DNA of 64,000 bases from Aliidiomarina quisquiliarum (GCF_023922585.1 NZ_JAMFTN010000024.1:1-64000), one strand, 5' to 3'. Positions 46,696-56,874 are shown, counted from the stretch's first letter. Numbers and translations are program-made. Notes: generated by a model not told the origin, from the letters alone.

Positions 46696-46701
46696 TATAA
46701 T
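46696..46701 (+). promoter_or_regulatory. Candidate tolC promoter -10
   Basis: A perfect TATAAT about 60 bases upstream of the tolC ATG; the -35 region is weak, suggesting an activator or an alternative start. Confidence 0.4.
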
Positions 46702-46757
46702 AAACTTATATGCTTGGTATTGGACCTAATTTAAACATCCAAAGGAAATTGTAACTC

Positions 46758-48110
46758 ATGAAGATGAAATTTCTGTCAGCAGCGCTGGCTCTTGGAGTCG
46801 TAGCCATTTCCGCACCTGCTAGTGCAACAAACTTAGCTGATATTTACATGCTAGCTTTGGAAAACGACCCACAACTACTTCGCTCAGCAGCAGAGCGCGA
46901 TGCGGCTAAAACAGGGGTTGATATTTCTCGTGCCGACTGGTGGCCACAAATAAGCTTAGGTTTAGGTTACTCTGACACGCGCTCAGATAACGCAACCTTT
47001 ACCAACGCTGGTACTTATTTAGTGAACACGTCTAGTTCTCGCTCGTTTAATAAAGAACTCAGCCTAAGCCAAACCGTATTTAGTTTACCTACTTGGCAAG
47101 CAACTGGCATTGTTGAAAAACAAGCCTACCAAGCTGAAGTGGGTTACTTGCTAACGCGCCAACAATTAATGTTGCGTGTTACTAGAACTTATTTCGGCGT
47201 GTTAAGTGCAGCCGACAACCTCGATTTTGCCCAAGCCGAAAAACGTGCTATTGAGCGCCAGCTAGAACAAACGCGTCAGCGTTTTTCAGTGGGTTTAACT
47301 GCCATTACCGACGTGCATGAAGCCCAAGCACAATTCGACAACGCTGTTGCTCGTGAAATTCAAGCCCAAAACGCTGTTGAAATTGCACTTGAAGGCTTAC
47401 GTGAAATCACTGGCCGTCATATTGAGTCGATTGACGTTTTAAACACCAGTACTTTTTCTCCAAGCCGCCCAGACCCTGAAGGTGTTCAGCACTGGATTTC
47501 TAGCGCCCACGACCGCAACCTTAGCCTGCTTATTAATCGTAGCGGCGTTGAAGTAGCCGATCAGCGAATTGATCAAGCACGTGCAGGCCATTACCCAACG
47601 GTACGGTTCAATGCCAGCTACTCCGATCGCGACCAAAACACTAGCGGCCGCCCATCTATTAGTGGCTTGAACTCCCGTTCAATTGGCTTGCAAGCGAATA
47701 TTCCACTTTATACTGGTGGTAAAACCATTGCCAGCACCCAACAAGCCCGGGATAACTTTGTTATTGCCAGCCAAACTCTGGAAGAAAGTCGTCGTGCTGT
47801 TGAACGCACCGTGCGTACCGCCTATTTCGATGTAGTCGCTAACATTTCTACTATTAACGCTCTTGAACAAGCGGTACTTTCTGCTGAAAGTGCCCTAAAT
47901 GCGACTCAAGCAGGGTTTGAAGTAGGTACCCGTACTATTGTCGACGTACTGAACAGCACCCGAAACTTGTTTAATGCCCGTCGTAATCTTTCTGAAGCGC
48001 GTTACGGTTACATTAATAGCACCTTAGCGCTGTTCCAAGCGGCAGGTATTATTTCTGAACGTGACTTGCTAGCCATTAACGAAGGTTTACAACCGGCGCA
48101 AAGCAACTAA
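46758..48110 (+). CDS. tolC: Outer-membrane efflux/secretion channel TolC
   Basis: A 450-residue protein with a signal peptide cleaved after ASA (about residue 24), then two OEP repeats of coiled-coil helices and beta strands. ENDPQLLRSAAERDAAKTGVD and RARAGHYPTVRFNASYSD-type segments and GFEVGTRTIVDVLNSTRNLF mark the repeats. Trimers form the exit duct for RND pumps and type I secretion. AAAGGAAA precedes the ATG. A strong terminator follows. Confidence 0.95.
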   Translation: MKMKFLSAALALGVVAISAPASATNLADIYMLALENDPQLLRSAAERDAAKTGVDISRADWWPQISLGLGYSDTRSDNATFTNAGTYLVNTSSSRSFNKELSLSQTVFSLPTWQATGIVEKQAYQAEVGYLLTRQQLMLRVTRTYFGVLSAADNLDFAQAEKRAIERQLEQTRQRFSVGLTAITDVHEAQAQFDNAVAREIQAQNAVEIALEGLREITGRHIESIDVLNTSTFSPSRPDPEGVQHWISSAHDRNLSLLINRSGVEVADQRIDQARAGHYPTVRFNASYSDRDQNTSGRPSISGLNSRSIGLQANIPLYTGGKTIASTQQARDNFVIASQTLEESRRAVERTVRTAYFDVVANISTINALEQAVLSAESALNATQAGFEVGTRTIVDVLNSTRNLFNARRNLSEARYGYINSTLALFQAAGIISERDLLAINEGLQPAQSN

Positions 48111-48157
48111 GCAACAGAGTGCTTATTAAATTTACTTTTTCGCTGCTTGTACTTTTG

Positions 48158-48192
48158 AATAAAGCCGGCTAATCCCGGCTTTATTCTTTTTA
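48158..48192 (+). terminator. tolC terminator
   Basis: An 11-bp stem AATAAAGCCGG/CCGGCTTTATT (48158-48185) with a 6-base loop, then CTTTTTAG. It is symmetrical enough to act on both strands. Confidence 0.85.
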
Positions 48193-48256
48193 GTTATATA
48201 ATTGGGTACAATTCGAAAACTGGTTTTTTGTTTTGCTCTTGAAAGGTAAGTTAAAT

Positions 48257-49219
48257 TTGACTACCAATAACGTTCAGCCACCTTCTTTTGAAGCTCGTTT
48301 TTTATTGCCACGGTTTTGGCCTACCTGGCTGATGATCGGTATTCTTTATGTTATTTCTTGGCTACCTTATCGGCTGCAGCTGGTATTAGGCCGTGGTGTA
48401 GGCCTGCTGCTACTCCGTATTATGAAAAAACGCGCTAATATTTGTATGCGTAACCTAGAACTAGCCTACCCCGATATGTCTTTGCAAGAGCGTACTCGTA
48501 TTACTCGGGAAGTATTTAAAAACTCGGGTATTGCCTTATTTGAAACCGGCATGGCCTGGTGGTGGCCCGACTGGCGCGTAAAACGCAAAGTAAGTATTAA
48601 AGGCTATGATTTGCTTAAAGAAACCATGGCCAACGGACAAGGCGTTTTTGCTATTTTATTTCACTTTCTCGCTTTAGAAATGCATGCTCGCTGCGCAGGT
48701 TTGTTCTACCCAGCAGTAGGCTTGTATCGGCCCCATAACAACCCTTTAATGGAATACTTGCAAACGAAAGGTAGAAGCCGCAGTAATAAGTATTTACTAC
48801 CTAAAAAAGATATACGCGGTATGCTTAATGCTTTAGCTGAAGGCGAACTAGCAGGCTATTTGCCCGACCAAGACTACGGCCGCAACCGTTCTGTTTTTGT
48901 GCCCTTATTTGCCGTACCCGACGCCGCCACCACTACTGGTACCAGTATATTTGCTAACCACCCCAATGCGGTCACGCTTATTTGCACCTTTAAACGCTTA
49001 CCCGGTGCACAAGGTTATGTGCTGGAATTTAAGAAGCCACTTCAGCAAATTCCAAGCGGTGACGATACAGAAGATGCTATACGAATAAACCAAGAGTTGG
49101 AACGGGCCATAACAGCCGACAGAGAAATGTATATGTGGATGCATCGCCGTTTCAAAACCAGGCCATCAGCTGAAATGGAAAGCTACTACGCACACTTAAA
49201 TAAAAGGCCTAAGCCGTGA
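48257..49219 (+). CDS. lpxL: Lipid A lauroyl(acyl)transferase, LpxL type
   Basis: 320 residues from a TTG at 48257 (AAAGG upstream; family-like N-terminus with LPRFWPTWLMIGILY), since no ATG is available. HX4E catalytic pair H136/E141 in HFLALE, YRPHNNPLMEYLQTKGRSRSNK, LPDQDYGRNRSVFVPLFAV and YMWMHRRFKTRP follow LpxL/LpxP. It adds a secondary acyl chain to Kdo2-lipid IVA at the inner membrane. The stop overlaps the next gene (GTGA). Confidence 0.93.
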   Translation: MTTNNVQPPSFEARFLLPRFWPTWLMIGILYVISWLPYRLQLVLGRGVGLLLLRIMKKRANICMRNLELAYPDMSLQERTRITREVFKNSGIALFETGMAWWWPDWRVKRKVSIKGYDLLKETMANGQGVFAILFHFLALEMHARCAGLFYPAVGLYRPHNNPLMEYLQTKGRSRSNKYLLPKKDIRGMLNALAEGELAGYLPDQDYGRNRSVFVPLFAVPDAATTTGTSIFANHPNAVTLICTFKRLPGAQGYVLEFKKPLQQIPSGDDTEDAIRINQELERAITADREMYMWMHRRFKTRPSAEMESYYAHLNKRPKP

Positions 49220-49890
49220 GTAAACAGTCGGAAACAAAACCAAGCCAACGTAACAAAACACAGCTAAGGGCGGTTATTCTGCTGGTGCTTTTTGCTGTTG
49301 TGGCAATATTCCTCACTCTTTTTATGTCCGACAACTCGTATTTAGGCAGCACTGACCATGATCAAGAAACCATAGCAGGCACTGATTCCCACAATTACGG
49401 TAACTTGCAGGGTGAAATATCTCGCTTTTTTTCTGGCATTAAACGCTCTTCATGGCCAGGTGCAAGAAAAGGCAAGTCCATTCTCGCTAACAACCTCGGT
49501 CAGCGCCCGCTCATTGAAATTCTTGACGAAAAAGCACGCCTGCAAGACGACCCTATTACTCTAAACTGGCGTGGTCCTGTGAAAGTACGTTGGTTTATGG
49601 CCGACGACACTTTAAAGTCTAACTCTGAACGGCTTGCAGCTGAAGAAAATATGGAGCTTATTTGGTGGCTCGACAAAGACTACGTAGTACGCGCCCCCTT
49701 CCAAGTGAATGCCGACCTATTGCAGAGTTTAGACCGCTTAGCCCGCTCACTAAATAGCCACCACCCTGGTAGCCCACAAGCTTTTTTATGCCCACGCCAA
49801 CGAGCTATATTAATTGCAACAAGCGAGAGTGCAGAAAGCGTAAGCCACTACTGTACTCCTGCTTCAAATTTACGCTCACCAACTAGGTAA
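49216..49890 (+). CDS. Membrane-anchored protein, possibly TcpQ-like
   Basis: 224 residues starting at a GTG that overlaps the lpxL stop as GTGA, so it is translationally coupled. A basic N-terminus is followed by one transmembrane helix (about 18-37) and a periplasmic part. Residues 118-175 (VRWFMADDTLKSNSERLAAE, then LIWWLDKDYVVRAPFQV) resemble the TcpQ C-terminal domain of pilus or secretin accessory proteins, but weakly. Two cysteines near the end (FLCPRQ, HYCTP) could pair. No pilus genes adjoin. It could equally be an LPS-related envelope protein. Its 3' end overlaps glnE by 8 bases. Confidence 0.6.
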   Translation: MSKQSETKPSQRNKTQLRAVILLVLFAVVAIFLTLFMSDNSYLGSTDHDQETIAGTDSHNYGNLQGEISRFFSGIKRSSWPGARKGKSILANNLGQRPLIEILDEKARLQDDPITLNWRGPVKVRWFMADDTLKSNSERLAAEENMELIWWLDKDYVVRAPFQVNADLLQSLDRLARSLNSHHPGSPQAFLCPRQRAILIATSESAESVSHYCTPASNLRSPTR

Positions 49891-52771
49891 GCAGGCGCTG
49901 CCATATTTTTTGTACCTGTTTTCTTTCGGCGGTAAAAGACTGTTCACCTAAACTGCCTTTTTCCGCTAATGACAAACGATGTGATGCAGTACGCAAAGCT
50001 TTATAAGCACTAATTAAAGAGTTTACTGCTGGCATACTTAAAACGCCTGCCGCCCCGGCCACTTCTAGAATACGTATGTTATCGGTAAATTCTAGCAAAC
50101 GCGGATATTGGTGGGCGTAGTTCAGTACTATAAACTGAGTAATAAATTCAATATCTGTCATACCCCCTATCATGTTTTTCGCATCAACCACTTTCCTTTC
50201 ATTATTACCTTGCTGCTGCCGCATTTTTTCTCGCATGGTAACAATTTCATTTTGCAAAGTAGTTGTGTGGCGCGGTAAAGCAAGAACCTTTGCACGAGTG
50301 GTAGTAAAGTGTTTCGCCATAGCTACCGAGCCATAAATTTGCCGAGCTCTTACTAACGCCTGCAATTCCCAGGTCCAAGCGTCTTCTTGTAAGTACTTAC
50401 TATAAGTAGACTCGCGCACAACCATGAGCCCAGACTGGCCCGAAGGCCTTAAGCGCATATCTACATCGTACAGTACTCCGTGCCTTGCTCGGGTCGTAAA
50501 CAGGTGCAAAATTCGCTGGGCTAAGCGTAAATAAAATTGCTGCGTTTCGATTGGTTTGGGGCCGTTAGTTTGCCCTTGCACGGTGTCTTGACAAAGAAAC
50601 ACCAAATCCAAATCTGAGCCATAGCCCAGTTCATACCCACCAAGCTTGCCGTAGGCTATCACTGCAAACCCGGTGTGTGCTTCGTCTGTGCCTGCTGGGC
50701 TGCCATAGCGCTCTACCAGCTGCCGCCAGGCCATAAGTACTACTTGTTCAGTCATTGCTTCAGCTAAAAATGTTAAATGATCACTCACCCGCATAAGCGC
50801 CACACCGTCACTTAAGTCAGCCGCTGCTACTCGCAACTGAAACACCTGCTTTACTTGCCGTAATGCTTCCATTTGTGCTTCTGGATCATCGTGGGAAAGT
50901 CGGTTCAGCTGTTCGGCAACTTCTGCTTTATAGCTACTAAGCTCCGGTAAATCATACAATTGGGTGGGATCAATCAGTTCGTCGAGTAACATCGGCAACT
51001 GAGCAATTAAACTAGCCACCCAAGGGCTGGCTTCGCATAATAAAACCAATTGTTGCCGCGCACCCTTGTTGCCAGTAAGTAGCTCTAGGTAGGTGGTACG
51101 CGACACCACTTGCTCAATTACATTAAACACACGCTGTAGCACGTCGTTAGTTTTATCTCGCAGGACTAATTCTTCAATTAGCAAAGGTACTAATATAGCT
51201 AACAACTCACGGCCACGTGGACCACTCGAGCGACGGCGAATACTGTCGCGAAAGTCGCGTATTCGGTGCCAACACTGGGCCGGTAACTCAGCCCCTGCTT
51301 CACTTAACACTGTAATGGCGGTGCTGTCGTCAAGAAGGTCTTGCCACAACAACGCAAATTCACTATCGTCGGCGCTCTTCATTTCTTCTGCGCCACCGAT
51401 CACGTCTAAAAATGCTTGATGAACCAATTGAGTTATTTGGTCAAAGTTTGCAATAAGATCGGACCAGTCACAGAACCCGCAAGCCGCTAAAACCCGAGCT
51501 TGGTTGTCGCCATCGTTAGGAAGTTGTTGTGTTTGCTCATCGTTAATTTGCTGCAATACATGCTCTAGTTTGCGTAACCAGGCATAACAGTGCAGTAGTT
51601 GCTGCACAATGGTTTTGTCGAGTACACCAACATTCTGGGCTACGTTTAATGCCTCAATTAACGAACGAGTTTGAAATTCGGGCTCGCGGCCCCCACGAAT
51701 TAACTGGAATACTTGTGCCACAAACTCTATTTCACGAATACCACCCTGCCCCAGCTTCACATTAAGCTGTGTGCCTAACCGTCGCGACTCTTGATTAATC
51801 AGCAGTTTCATTTTTCGTAACGCATCAATGGCGCTGTAATCAAGGTAACGCCGATATACAAATGGCCGTAACAGTTTGGCAAATTTAAGCTGGGCATTGT
51901 TGTTTGCCGCAGCCTTGCCTAGCACTCTACTTTTTACCATGGCATAGCGCTCCCAATTGCGTCCCTGCTCTTGGTAGTAGTCTTCAAGTGCGGCTAGGCT
52001 AGTTACAATAGGACCCGCGTTGCCAAATGGGCGTAAGCGAAGGTCCACTCGGAAAGCTTTACCGTCGGTAGTAACATGGCCTAATAGCTTTACTACAAGC
52101 TGCGCGATTTTGGTGAAGTAAACTTGGTGATCTACTACTTCGCGCCCACCCGAGGTTTCGCCACTTGCTTCAAAACAGAAAATTAAATCAATATCTGAGG
52201 AAAAGTTAAGTTCACAACCACCAAGTTTACCCATAGCAATAACCCAAAGTTGCTGTGGTTTTCCTGCATGGCAATATGCGTAGCCAAAGCGTTTTGTTAC
52301 TTGTTGCTGCGCCCAAGTATTAGCCGCTTCAATCAGCCATTCGGCTAAGTTAGTATTGGCCGCCAAACTTTCTGCTAAAGACATTTGGCCTAGCAAGTCA
52401 GCTGCTGCAATACGTGCCATTTCTAACTGCCGCAAATAACGAATGCGTTGTAACGCTTCGGCTTCTGTTGTTGCTGTAGCCACATGCTCAAGCATGTAAG
52501 GGTAACTAAAGCCAGCTCTACCGAACACGTGCTTAACGGCTTCATTACCGTAAGCTAGTACCACGCGAAAGATAAAAGGGCTAATAGCCAGTAGCCATTG
52601 CAAAGACATTTGCTGCGGCTGAGTTAATGCAACACGGTGAGTGTCGTTTAAGGCTTGCCAATTTAATTGGCCTACTGCCTGTAACGTCGCAGGTAAAGAG
52701 TCTAGGCTTATTTTTGCTGGGCGCAATATAGGATCCGCCAGGGCATTGTGGGTATACCTCGAATTAGCCAC
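49883..52771 (-). CDS. glnE: Glutamine synthetase adenylyltransferase/adenylyl-removing enzyme
   Basis: About 960 residues. Two nucleotidyltransferase domains: N-terminal adenylyl-removing with GKLGGCELNFSSDIDLIF and C-terminal adenylylating with GKLGGYELGYGSDLDLVF, separated by helical PII-binding regions. ALEDYYQEQGRNWERYAMVKSR and KLGQGGIREIEFVAQVFQLIRGG-type blocks are intact. It adjusts glutamine synthetase activity to nitrogen status. The start is uncertain: GTG 52771 (MANSRYTH) is given; ATG 52780 or GTG 52801 are possible. It overlaps the CYTH gene. Confidence 0.96.
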   Translation of the reverse strand: MANSRYTHNALADPILRPAKISLDSLPATLQAVGQLNWQALNDTHRVALTQPQQMSLQWLLAISPFIFRVVLAYGNEAVKHVFGRAGFSYPYMLEHVATATTEAEALQRIRYLRQLEMARIAAADLLGQMSLAESLAANTNLAEWLIEAANTWAQQQVTKRFGYAYCHAGKPQQLWVIAMGKLGGCELNFSSDIDLIFCFEASGETSGGREVVDHQVYFTKIAQLVVKLLGHVTTDGKAFRVDLRLRPFGNAGPIVTSLAALEDYYQEQGRNWERYAMVKSRVLGKAAANNNAQLKFAKLLRPFVYRRYLDYSAIDALRKMKLLINQESRRLGTQLNVKLGQGGIREIEFVAQVFQLIRGGREPEFQTRSLIEALNVAQNVGVLDKTIVQQLLHCYAWLRKLEHVLQQINDEQTQQLPNDGDNQARVLAACGFCDWSDLIANFDQITQLVHQAFLDVIGGAEEMKSADDSEFALLWQDLLDDSTAITVLSEAGAELPAQCWHRIRDFRDSIRRRSSGPRGRELLAILVPLLIEELVLRDKTNDVLQRVFNVIEQVVSRTTYLELLTGNKGARQQLVLLCEASPWVASLIAQLPMLLDELIDPTQLYDLPELSSYKAEVAEQLNRLSHDDPEAQMEALRQVKQVFQLRVAAADLSDGVALMRVSDHLTFLAEAMTEQVVLMAWRQLVERYGSPAGTDEAHTGFAVIAYGKLGGYELGYGSDLDLVFLCQDTVQGQTNGPKPIETQQFYLRLAQRILHLFTTRARHGVLYDVDMRLRPSGQSGLMVVRESTYSKYLQEDAWTWELQALVRARQIYGSVAMAKHFTTTRAKVLALPRHTTTLQNEIVTMREKMRQQQGNNERKVVDAKNMIGGMTDIEFITQFIVLNYAHQYPRLLEFTDNIRILEVAGAAGVLSMPAVNSLISAYKALRTASHRLSLAEKGSLGEQSFTAERKQVQKIWQRLLT

Positions 52772-53417
52772 GACCACCATGCCCATGTAGTTCGTAACCA
52801 CGCTGGGCTTTGCTTTTTTGCCCTGGAGTTAAGCTAAAACGCTTAGCTATGCTGGCACCAAGTGCAAATAACTTTTCTGCGTTACCTGCTTTTAGCTCTA
52901 GCTCTAGCTCTTGTATAGCCTCACGCTTTCTTAAGGCTAAAATACACCCTTGGTCTAAGGCAATTTCTACCTTTAAGCAGCCCTGCTCATAAAGCCAAGT
53001 TCGGCGAGTAAAAGTTACTTCAAACTGTTTTTCTAGTTGCTTATTTAACCCATTAACCGTTAGTTTTCCAAGCACCTTAGCTGGCCAAATGTGTGCTGGA
53101 AAAAGACTCAAGTTAGGCACTAACATAACTGTTGGTACATTATATTCCGGTCGTGCACTCATGGCCCCCTGCTGTTGCCCTGCAAACTTTATCGTTTGTT
53201 CGCCACCACCACGCCAACGGCGTACTCGTAATCCAATGCGGTGTTGGTGCAATAACCGTGAAGGGGTATCGAAATAGATGTTTTTTAACTCATCTTCTCC
53301 ACCACTCGTAGCATTGCTCTCTAGCCACTCGACAAGATTTTCGATAGTATTGGGCAGGTCTCGGGCGACCTGATACTTCAACTCGATTTCCACTGGTTGG
53401 TGTTCTAAATCAGCCAT
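52764..53417 (-). CDS. CYTH domain triphosphatase-like protein
   Basis: 217 residues from MADLEHQPVEIELKY. The ExExK signature is E10, E12 and K14. Arg/Lys and Glu residues of the triphosphate tunnel (RIGLRVRRWRGGGEQTIKFAG, CLKVEIALDQG, ELELELKAG) follow. Related to E. coli YgiF (inorganic triphosphatase) but only the CYTH half is present; there is no CHAD domain. ygiF-glnE adjacency is conserved in E. coli. Activity on tripolyphosphate is inferred from the family. Confidence 0.88.
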   Translation of the reverse strand: MADLEHQPVEIELKYQVARDLPNTIENLVEWLESNATSGGEDELKNIYFDTPSRLLHQHRIGLRVRRWRGGGEQTIKFAGQQQGAMSARPEYNVPTVMLVPNLSLFPAHIWPAKVLGKLTVNGLNKQLEKQFEVTFTRRTWLYEQGCLKVEIALDQGCILALRKREAIQELELELKAGNAEKLFALGASIAKRFSLTPGQKSKAQRGYELHGHGGRG

Positions 53418-53644
53418 AAATGTCACTTATTTACTTAATTGGTGAATACCTTTTAGAGTGTCCATTGTGGAGTGCAAAAGCCCCGTCGGTCAACCGCTAC
53501 GACAATTCCATATTTTTTCATATAAAACGGTACGACTTTACTTTACCACTGAAAAATTCCTCTTATACTTGCCTACAAGTTATGACGAATGGCTCAGTAG
53601 TGACTTCAGTAGTAGATAACCGGCATTTGGTTATAGGAGAAGCA

Positions 53645-56600
53645 ATGTTTAAAGCAAGTCAGGTGTTAGGCGAGCGGTATAGTTCCGCTAAATTGAGTGA
53701 GCTTTGGCAAGCAATTACCGACAATTACAGTGTCGATGAAAACACTTACCTTGAAGAGCTTTTGCAGTTGCACACAGACGATGAGCAGCGCATGCAAGAA
53801 CTCAATAGTAAAACTGAAGCGCTTATTACTAAAGTGCGCGACAAAACCAAAGGCGGCGACGGTGTCGATGCTTTTCTCCAACAATATAGTTTAGGCACGC
53901 AAGAAGGCATTGTATTAATGTGCTTAGCCGAAGCCTTGCTCCGAATTCCTGACAGCTCGACAGCAGATGCACTAATTCGCGATCGCCTTGGTTTGGGAGA
54001 ATGGCAAGACTTTAAAGGTAAAAGCGAATCACTTTTGGTTAACACTGGTACTTTTGGCCTTAACTTTGCCAACCGAATTATTAACCCCGCCGGTCGAATC
54101 GACAAAGAGCCAATTACATATTTCCGCCGTTTACTACGCCGACTCGGTTTACCTGTAGTGCGTAAAGCAACTTACCAAGCTATGCGGTTAATGGGCGCAC
54201 AGTTTGTGCTAGGCCGCACTATTGAAGAAGCCTTGAAGAACAGTCGCGACAAGCGTGACCAAGGCTATACCCATTCATACGACATGCTAGGGGAAGCAGC
54301 TTTAACCGCCGAAGACGCAGAGCGGTACCGCCTTGCTTATGTAGATTCAATTAACCGTGTGGCAGCGGAAAACTTCAATAACCCCAAGGTAGCTCGGCCT
54401 ACTATTTCAATTAAACTTTCGGCATTGCACCCGCGTTATGAAGTAGCTAATCGCGACCGAGTATTAACCGAATTAGCAGGCACCTTAACGGAGCTAATTA
54501 CCTTAGCTAAAAATGCCGACGTAGGGGTAACCATTGACGCTGAAGAAATGGACCGCTTAGAGTTGTCGCTTGAGCTGTTCGAAAAGGTCTACCGCAGTGG
54601 CGTGTGCAAAGATTGGCCACGTTTTGGCTTGGTTATTCAGGCTTACTCAAAACGTGCATTACCCGCGCTCTGTTGGATTAACGCCTTAGCGAAAGAATGT
54701 GGCGATGAAATTCCCGTACGTCTCGTAAAAGGCGCTTATTGGGACACGGAAATTAAACACTCGCAACAAATGGGCTTAACCGGTTACCCAGTGTTCACCC
54801 GCAAGGCAAGTACCGACGTGTCGTTTGTTGCCTGTGCTCGTTACTTATTAAGCGACCATACCAAGGGCCATATTTTCCCTCAGTTTGCCACACATAATGC
54901 CCACACTATTTGTGCTATTCAGCAAATGGGTAACGGCCGAAAGTATGAATTTCAGCGCCTACATGGCATGGGTAAAGACTTATACGACCAAGTAATAAAA
55001 GAAGACCAAGGTCGAAGCGTACGTATATACGCACCTGTTGGAGCACATAAAGACTTACTCCCGTATTTGGTACGTCGGTTACTTGAAAATGGTGCTAACA
55101 GCTCTTTTGTGCATAAATTACTCGACCCGAAAGTACCGGTGTCGGACTTAGCACAGCACCCAGTTACAATACTTCGCCAGAGAGCCACTCTGGCAAATGA
55201 TCAAATTCCTTTGCCGGTAGACATTTTCGGCACTCGTAAGAATTCGTTGGGGTTAAACATGAATATTCAATCGCAAGGCGACGCCTTTATTGAGCAAGTC
55301 CGTAGTTACCAGAACAATCAATGGCAAGGCGGCCCTATTGTAAATGGCAAGCTAATAGAATCTGTTCAGCGTGTGGCCGTAACTTCGCCACAACAAACCA
55401 GCCGTAAAATAGGCACTATTGGCTGGGCTGATGAAGCACTAGCTAACGAAGCTTTAGCAATAGCAAACAAAGCGTTTCAACGCTGGACTCGAACCGATGT
55501 AAATGTACGTGCGGAAGCATTAGAAAAGTTAGCCGACAAACTAGAAGAGAATTTAGCCGAATTTGTAGCGCTATGCTCGCTTGAAGCGGGTAAAACCCTG
55601 CAAGACGGTATCGACGAAGTGCGTGAAGCAGTAGACTTCTGTCGCTATTACGCCATTCAAGCGCGTAAACTAATGGGGCACGGAACAACCATGCCTGGCC
55701 CAACCGGCGAAACCAACGAGTTAATCGTTCAAGGCCGCGGAACCTTTGTTTGCATTAGCCCGTGGAACTTCCCACTGGCTATTTTCCTAGGCCAAGTTAC
55801 CGCCGCCTTAGCCACTGGTAACTGTGTACTAGCAAAGCCAGCTGAACAAACAGGGCTGGTAGCATACCGCGCTGTTCAGCTCGCTTTAGAAGCAGGTATT
55901 CCTGGCGACGTACTACAGTTTTTACCTGGCAAAGGTGCTGAAATTGGCGCCAGTTTAGTAAGCCAAGACGCTATCGGAGGTGTGTGCTTTACCGGTTCAA
56001 CCACTACGGCACAGTCTATTAACCGTGCTTTGGCGGCGCGTACAGGTGCTATCGTACCTTTAGTAGCTGAAACCGGTGGCCAAAACGCCATGATGGTTGA
56101 TTCAACCGCATTACCTGAGCAAGCCGTAAACGATATTGTTGGTAGTGCTTTTAAAAGTGCTGGCCAGCGTTGCTCTGCGTTACGCGTGCTGTACGTTCAA
56201 GACGACGTTGCCGACCGTGTCATTGACCTAATTAAAGGTGCCATGCAAGAGCTACTAGTTGGCGACCCTATTGATGTAAAAACCGATGTGGGCCCAGTTA
56301 TTGATGGCGTAGCTAAAACCACGCTAGAACAACACTTAGCTGACATTCAGCATGTAGGCAAAATTATCTCTGAAACCCCTATGCCAACGTATACCGCGGG
56401 TGGCACCTTTGTTACGCCAACGGCTATTCAAATCGACAGTATTAGCCAGTTAGTACGTGAAAACTTTGGTCCAATATTGCATATTATTCGCTTTAAGCGC
56501 GACGACTTAGACCAAGTGATCGACGACATTAATAATACCGGCTATGGTTTAACCTTTGGTATTCACAGTCGTAATGAAAGCTTCTTTAACGATGTTGCTA

Positions 56601-56809
56601 GCCGTATTAATGTGGGTAACGTTTACATTAACCGTAACCAAGTTGGTGCGGTGGTTGGTGTGCAACCATTTGGTGGTCAAGGCTTGTCTGGCACTGGCCC
56701 GAAAGCTGGTGGACCACACTACCTTTATTCATTTATTACGGAAAAAGTACTTACCGACAACATTACTGCCGTAGGCGGTAATGCAACTTTATTGTCTTTG
56801 GGTGACTAA
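53645..56809 (+). CDS. putA: Bifunctional proline dehydrogenase/P5C dehydrogenase PutA
   Basis: 1054 residues from MFKASQVLGERYSS; TAGGAG lies 6 bases before this ATG, and the 75 codons upstream look unlike protein. The proline dehydrogenase barrel (about 150-480) has VTIDAEEMDRLE and VRLVKGAYWDTEIK. The aldehyde dehydrogenase domain (about 560-1040) has SPWNFPLAIF, the Glu in VAETGGQNAMM and the catalytic Cys (about 843) in SAGQRCSALR. The N-terminal ribbon-helix-helix repressor domain of E. coli PutA is missing, so it should not autoregulate. It converts proline to glutamate. Confidence 0.96.
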   Translation: MFKASQVLGERYSSAKLSELWQAITDNYSVDENTYLEELLQLHTDDEQRMQELNSKTEALITKVRDKTKGGDGVDAFLQQYSLGTQEGIVLMCLAEALLRIPDSSTADALIRDRLGLGEWQDFKGKSESLLVNTGTFGLNFANRIINPAGRIDKEPITYFRRLLRRLGLPVVRKATYQAMRLMGAQFVLGRTIEEALKNSRDKRDQGYTHSYDMLGEAALTAEDAERYRLAYVDSINRVAAENFNNPKVARPTISIKLSALHPRYEVANRDRVLTELAGTLTELITLAKNADVGVTIDAEEMDRLELSLELFEKVYRSGVCKDWPRFGLVIQAYSKRALPALCWINALAKECGDEIPVRLVKGAYWDTEIKHSQQMGLTGYPVFTRKASTDVSFVACARYLLSDHTKGHIFPQFATHNAHTICAIQQMGNGRKYEFQRLHGMGKDLYDQVIKEDQGRSVRIYAPVGAHKDLLPYLVRRLLENGANSSFVHKLLDPKVPVSDLAQHPVTILRQRATLANDQIPLPVDIFGTRKNSLGLNMNIQSQGDAFIEQVRSYQNNQWQGGPIVNGKLIESVQRVAVTSPQQTSRKIGTIGWADEALANEALAIANKAFQRWTRTDVNVRAEALEKLADKLEENLAEFVALCSLEAGKTLQDGIDEVREAVDFCRYYAIQARKLMGHGTTMPGPTGETNELIVQGRGTFVCISPWNFPLAIFLGQVTAALATGNCVLAKPAEQTGLVAYRAVQLALEAGIPGDVLQFLPGKGAEIGASLVSQDAIGGVCFTGSTTTAQSINRALAARTGAIVPLVAETGGQNAMMVDSTALPEQAVNDIVGSAFKSAGQRCSALRVLYVQDDVADRVIDLIKGAMQELLVGDPIDVKTDVGPVIDGVAKTTLEQHLADIQHVGKIISETPMPTYTAGGTFVTPTAIQIDSISQLVRENFGPILHIIRFKRDDLDQVIDDINNTGYGLTFGIHSRNESFFNDVASRINVGNVYINRNQVGAVVGVQPFGGQGLSGTGPKAGGPHYLYSFITEKVLTDNITAVGGNATLLSLGD

Positions 56810-56838
56810 AGCTTAACTTAGCCCAGCTTATATAGCTG

Positions 56839-56874
56839 AAAGCCGTACGCCAACAACCCGCGTACGGCTTTTTT
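56839..56874 (+). terminator. putA terminator
   Basis: A 12-bp stem AAAGCCGTACGC/GCGTACGGCTTT (56839-56871) with a 9-base loop runs into TTTTTT. It cleanly ends putA before rlmD. Confidence 0.92.

Noticed and set aside
53420-53644. N-terminal 75-codon extension of PutA
   Set aside because: It overlaps the CYTH start region, has no family similarity and the later ATG has an ideal ribosome-binding site.
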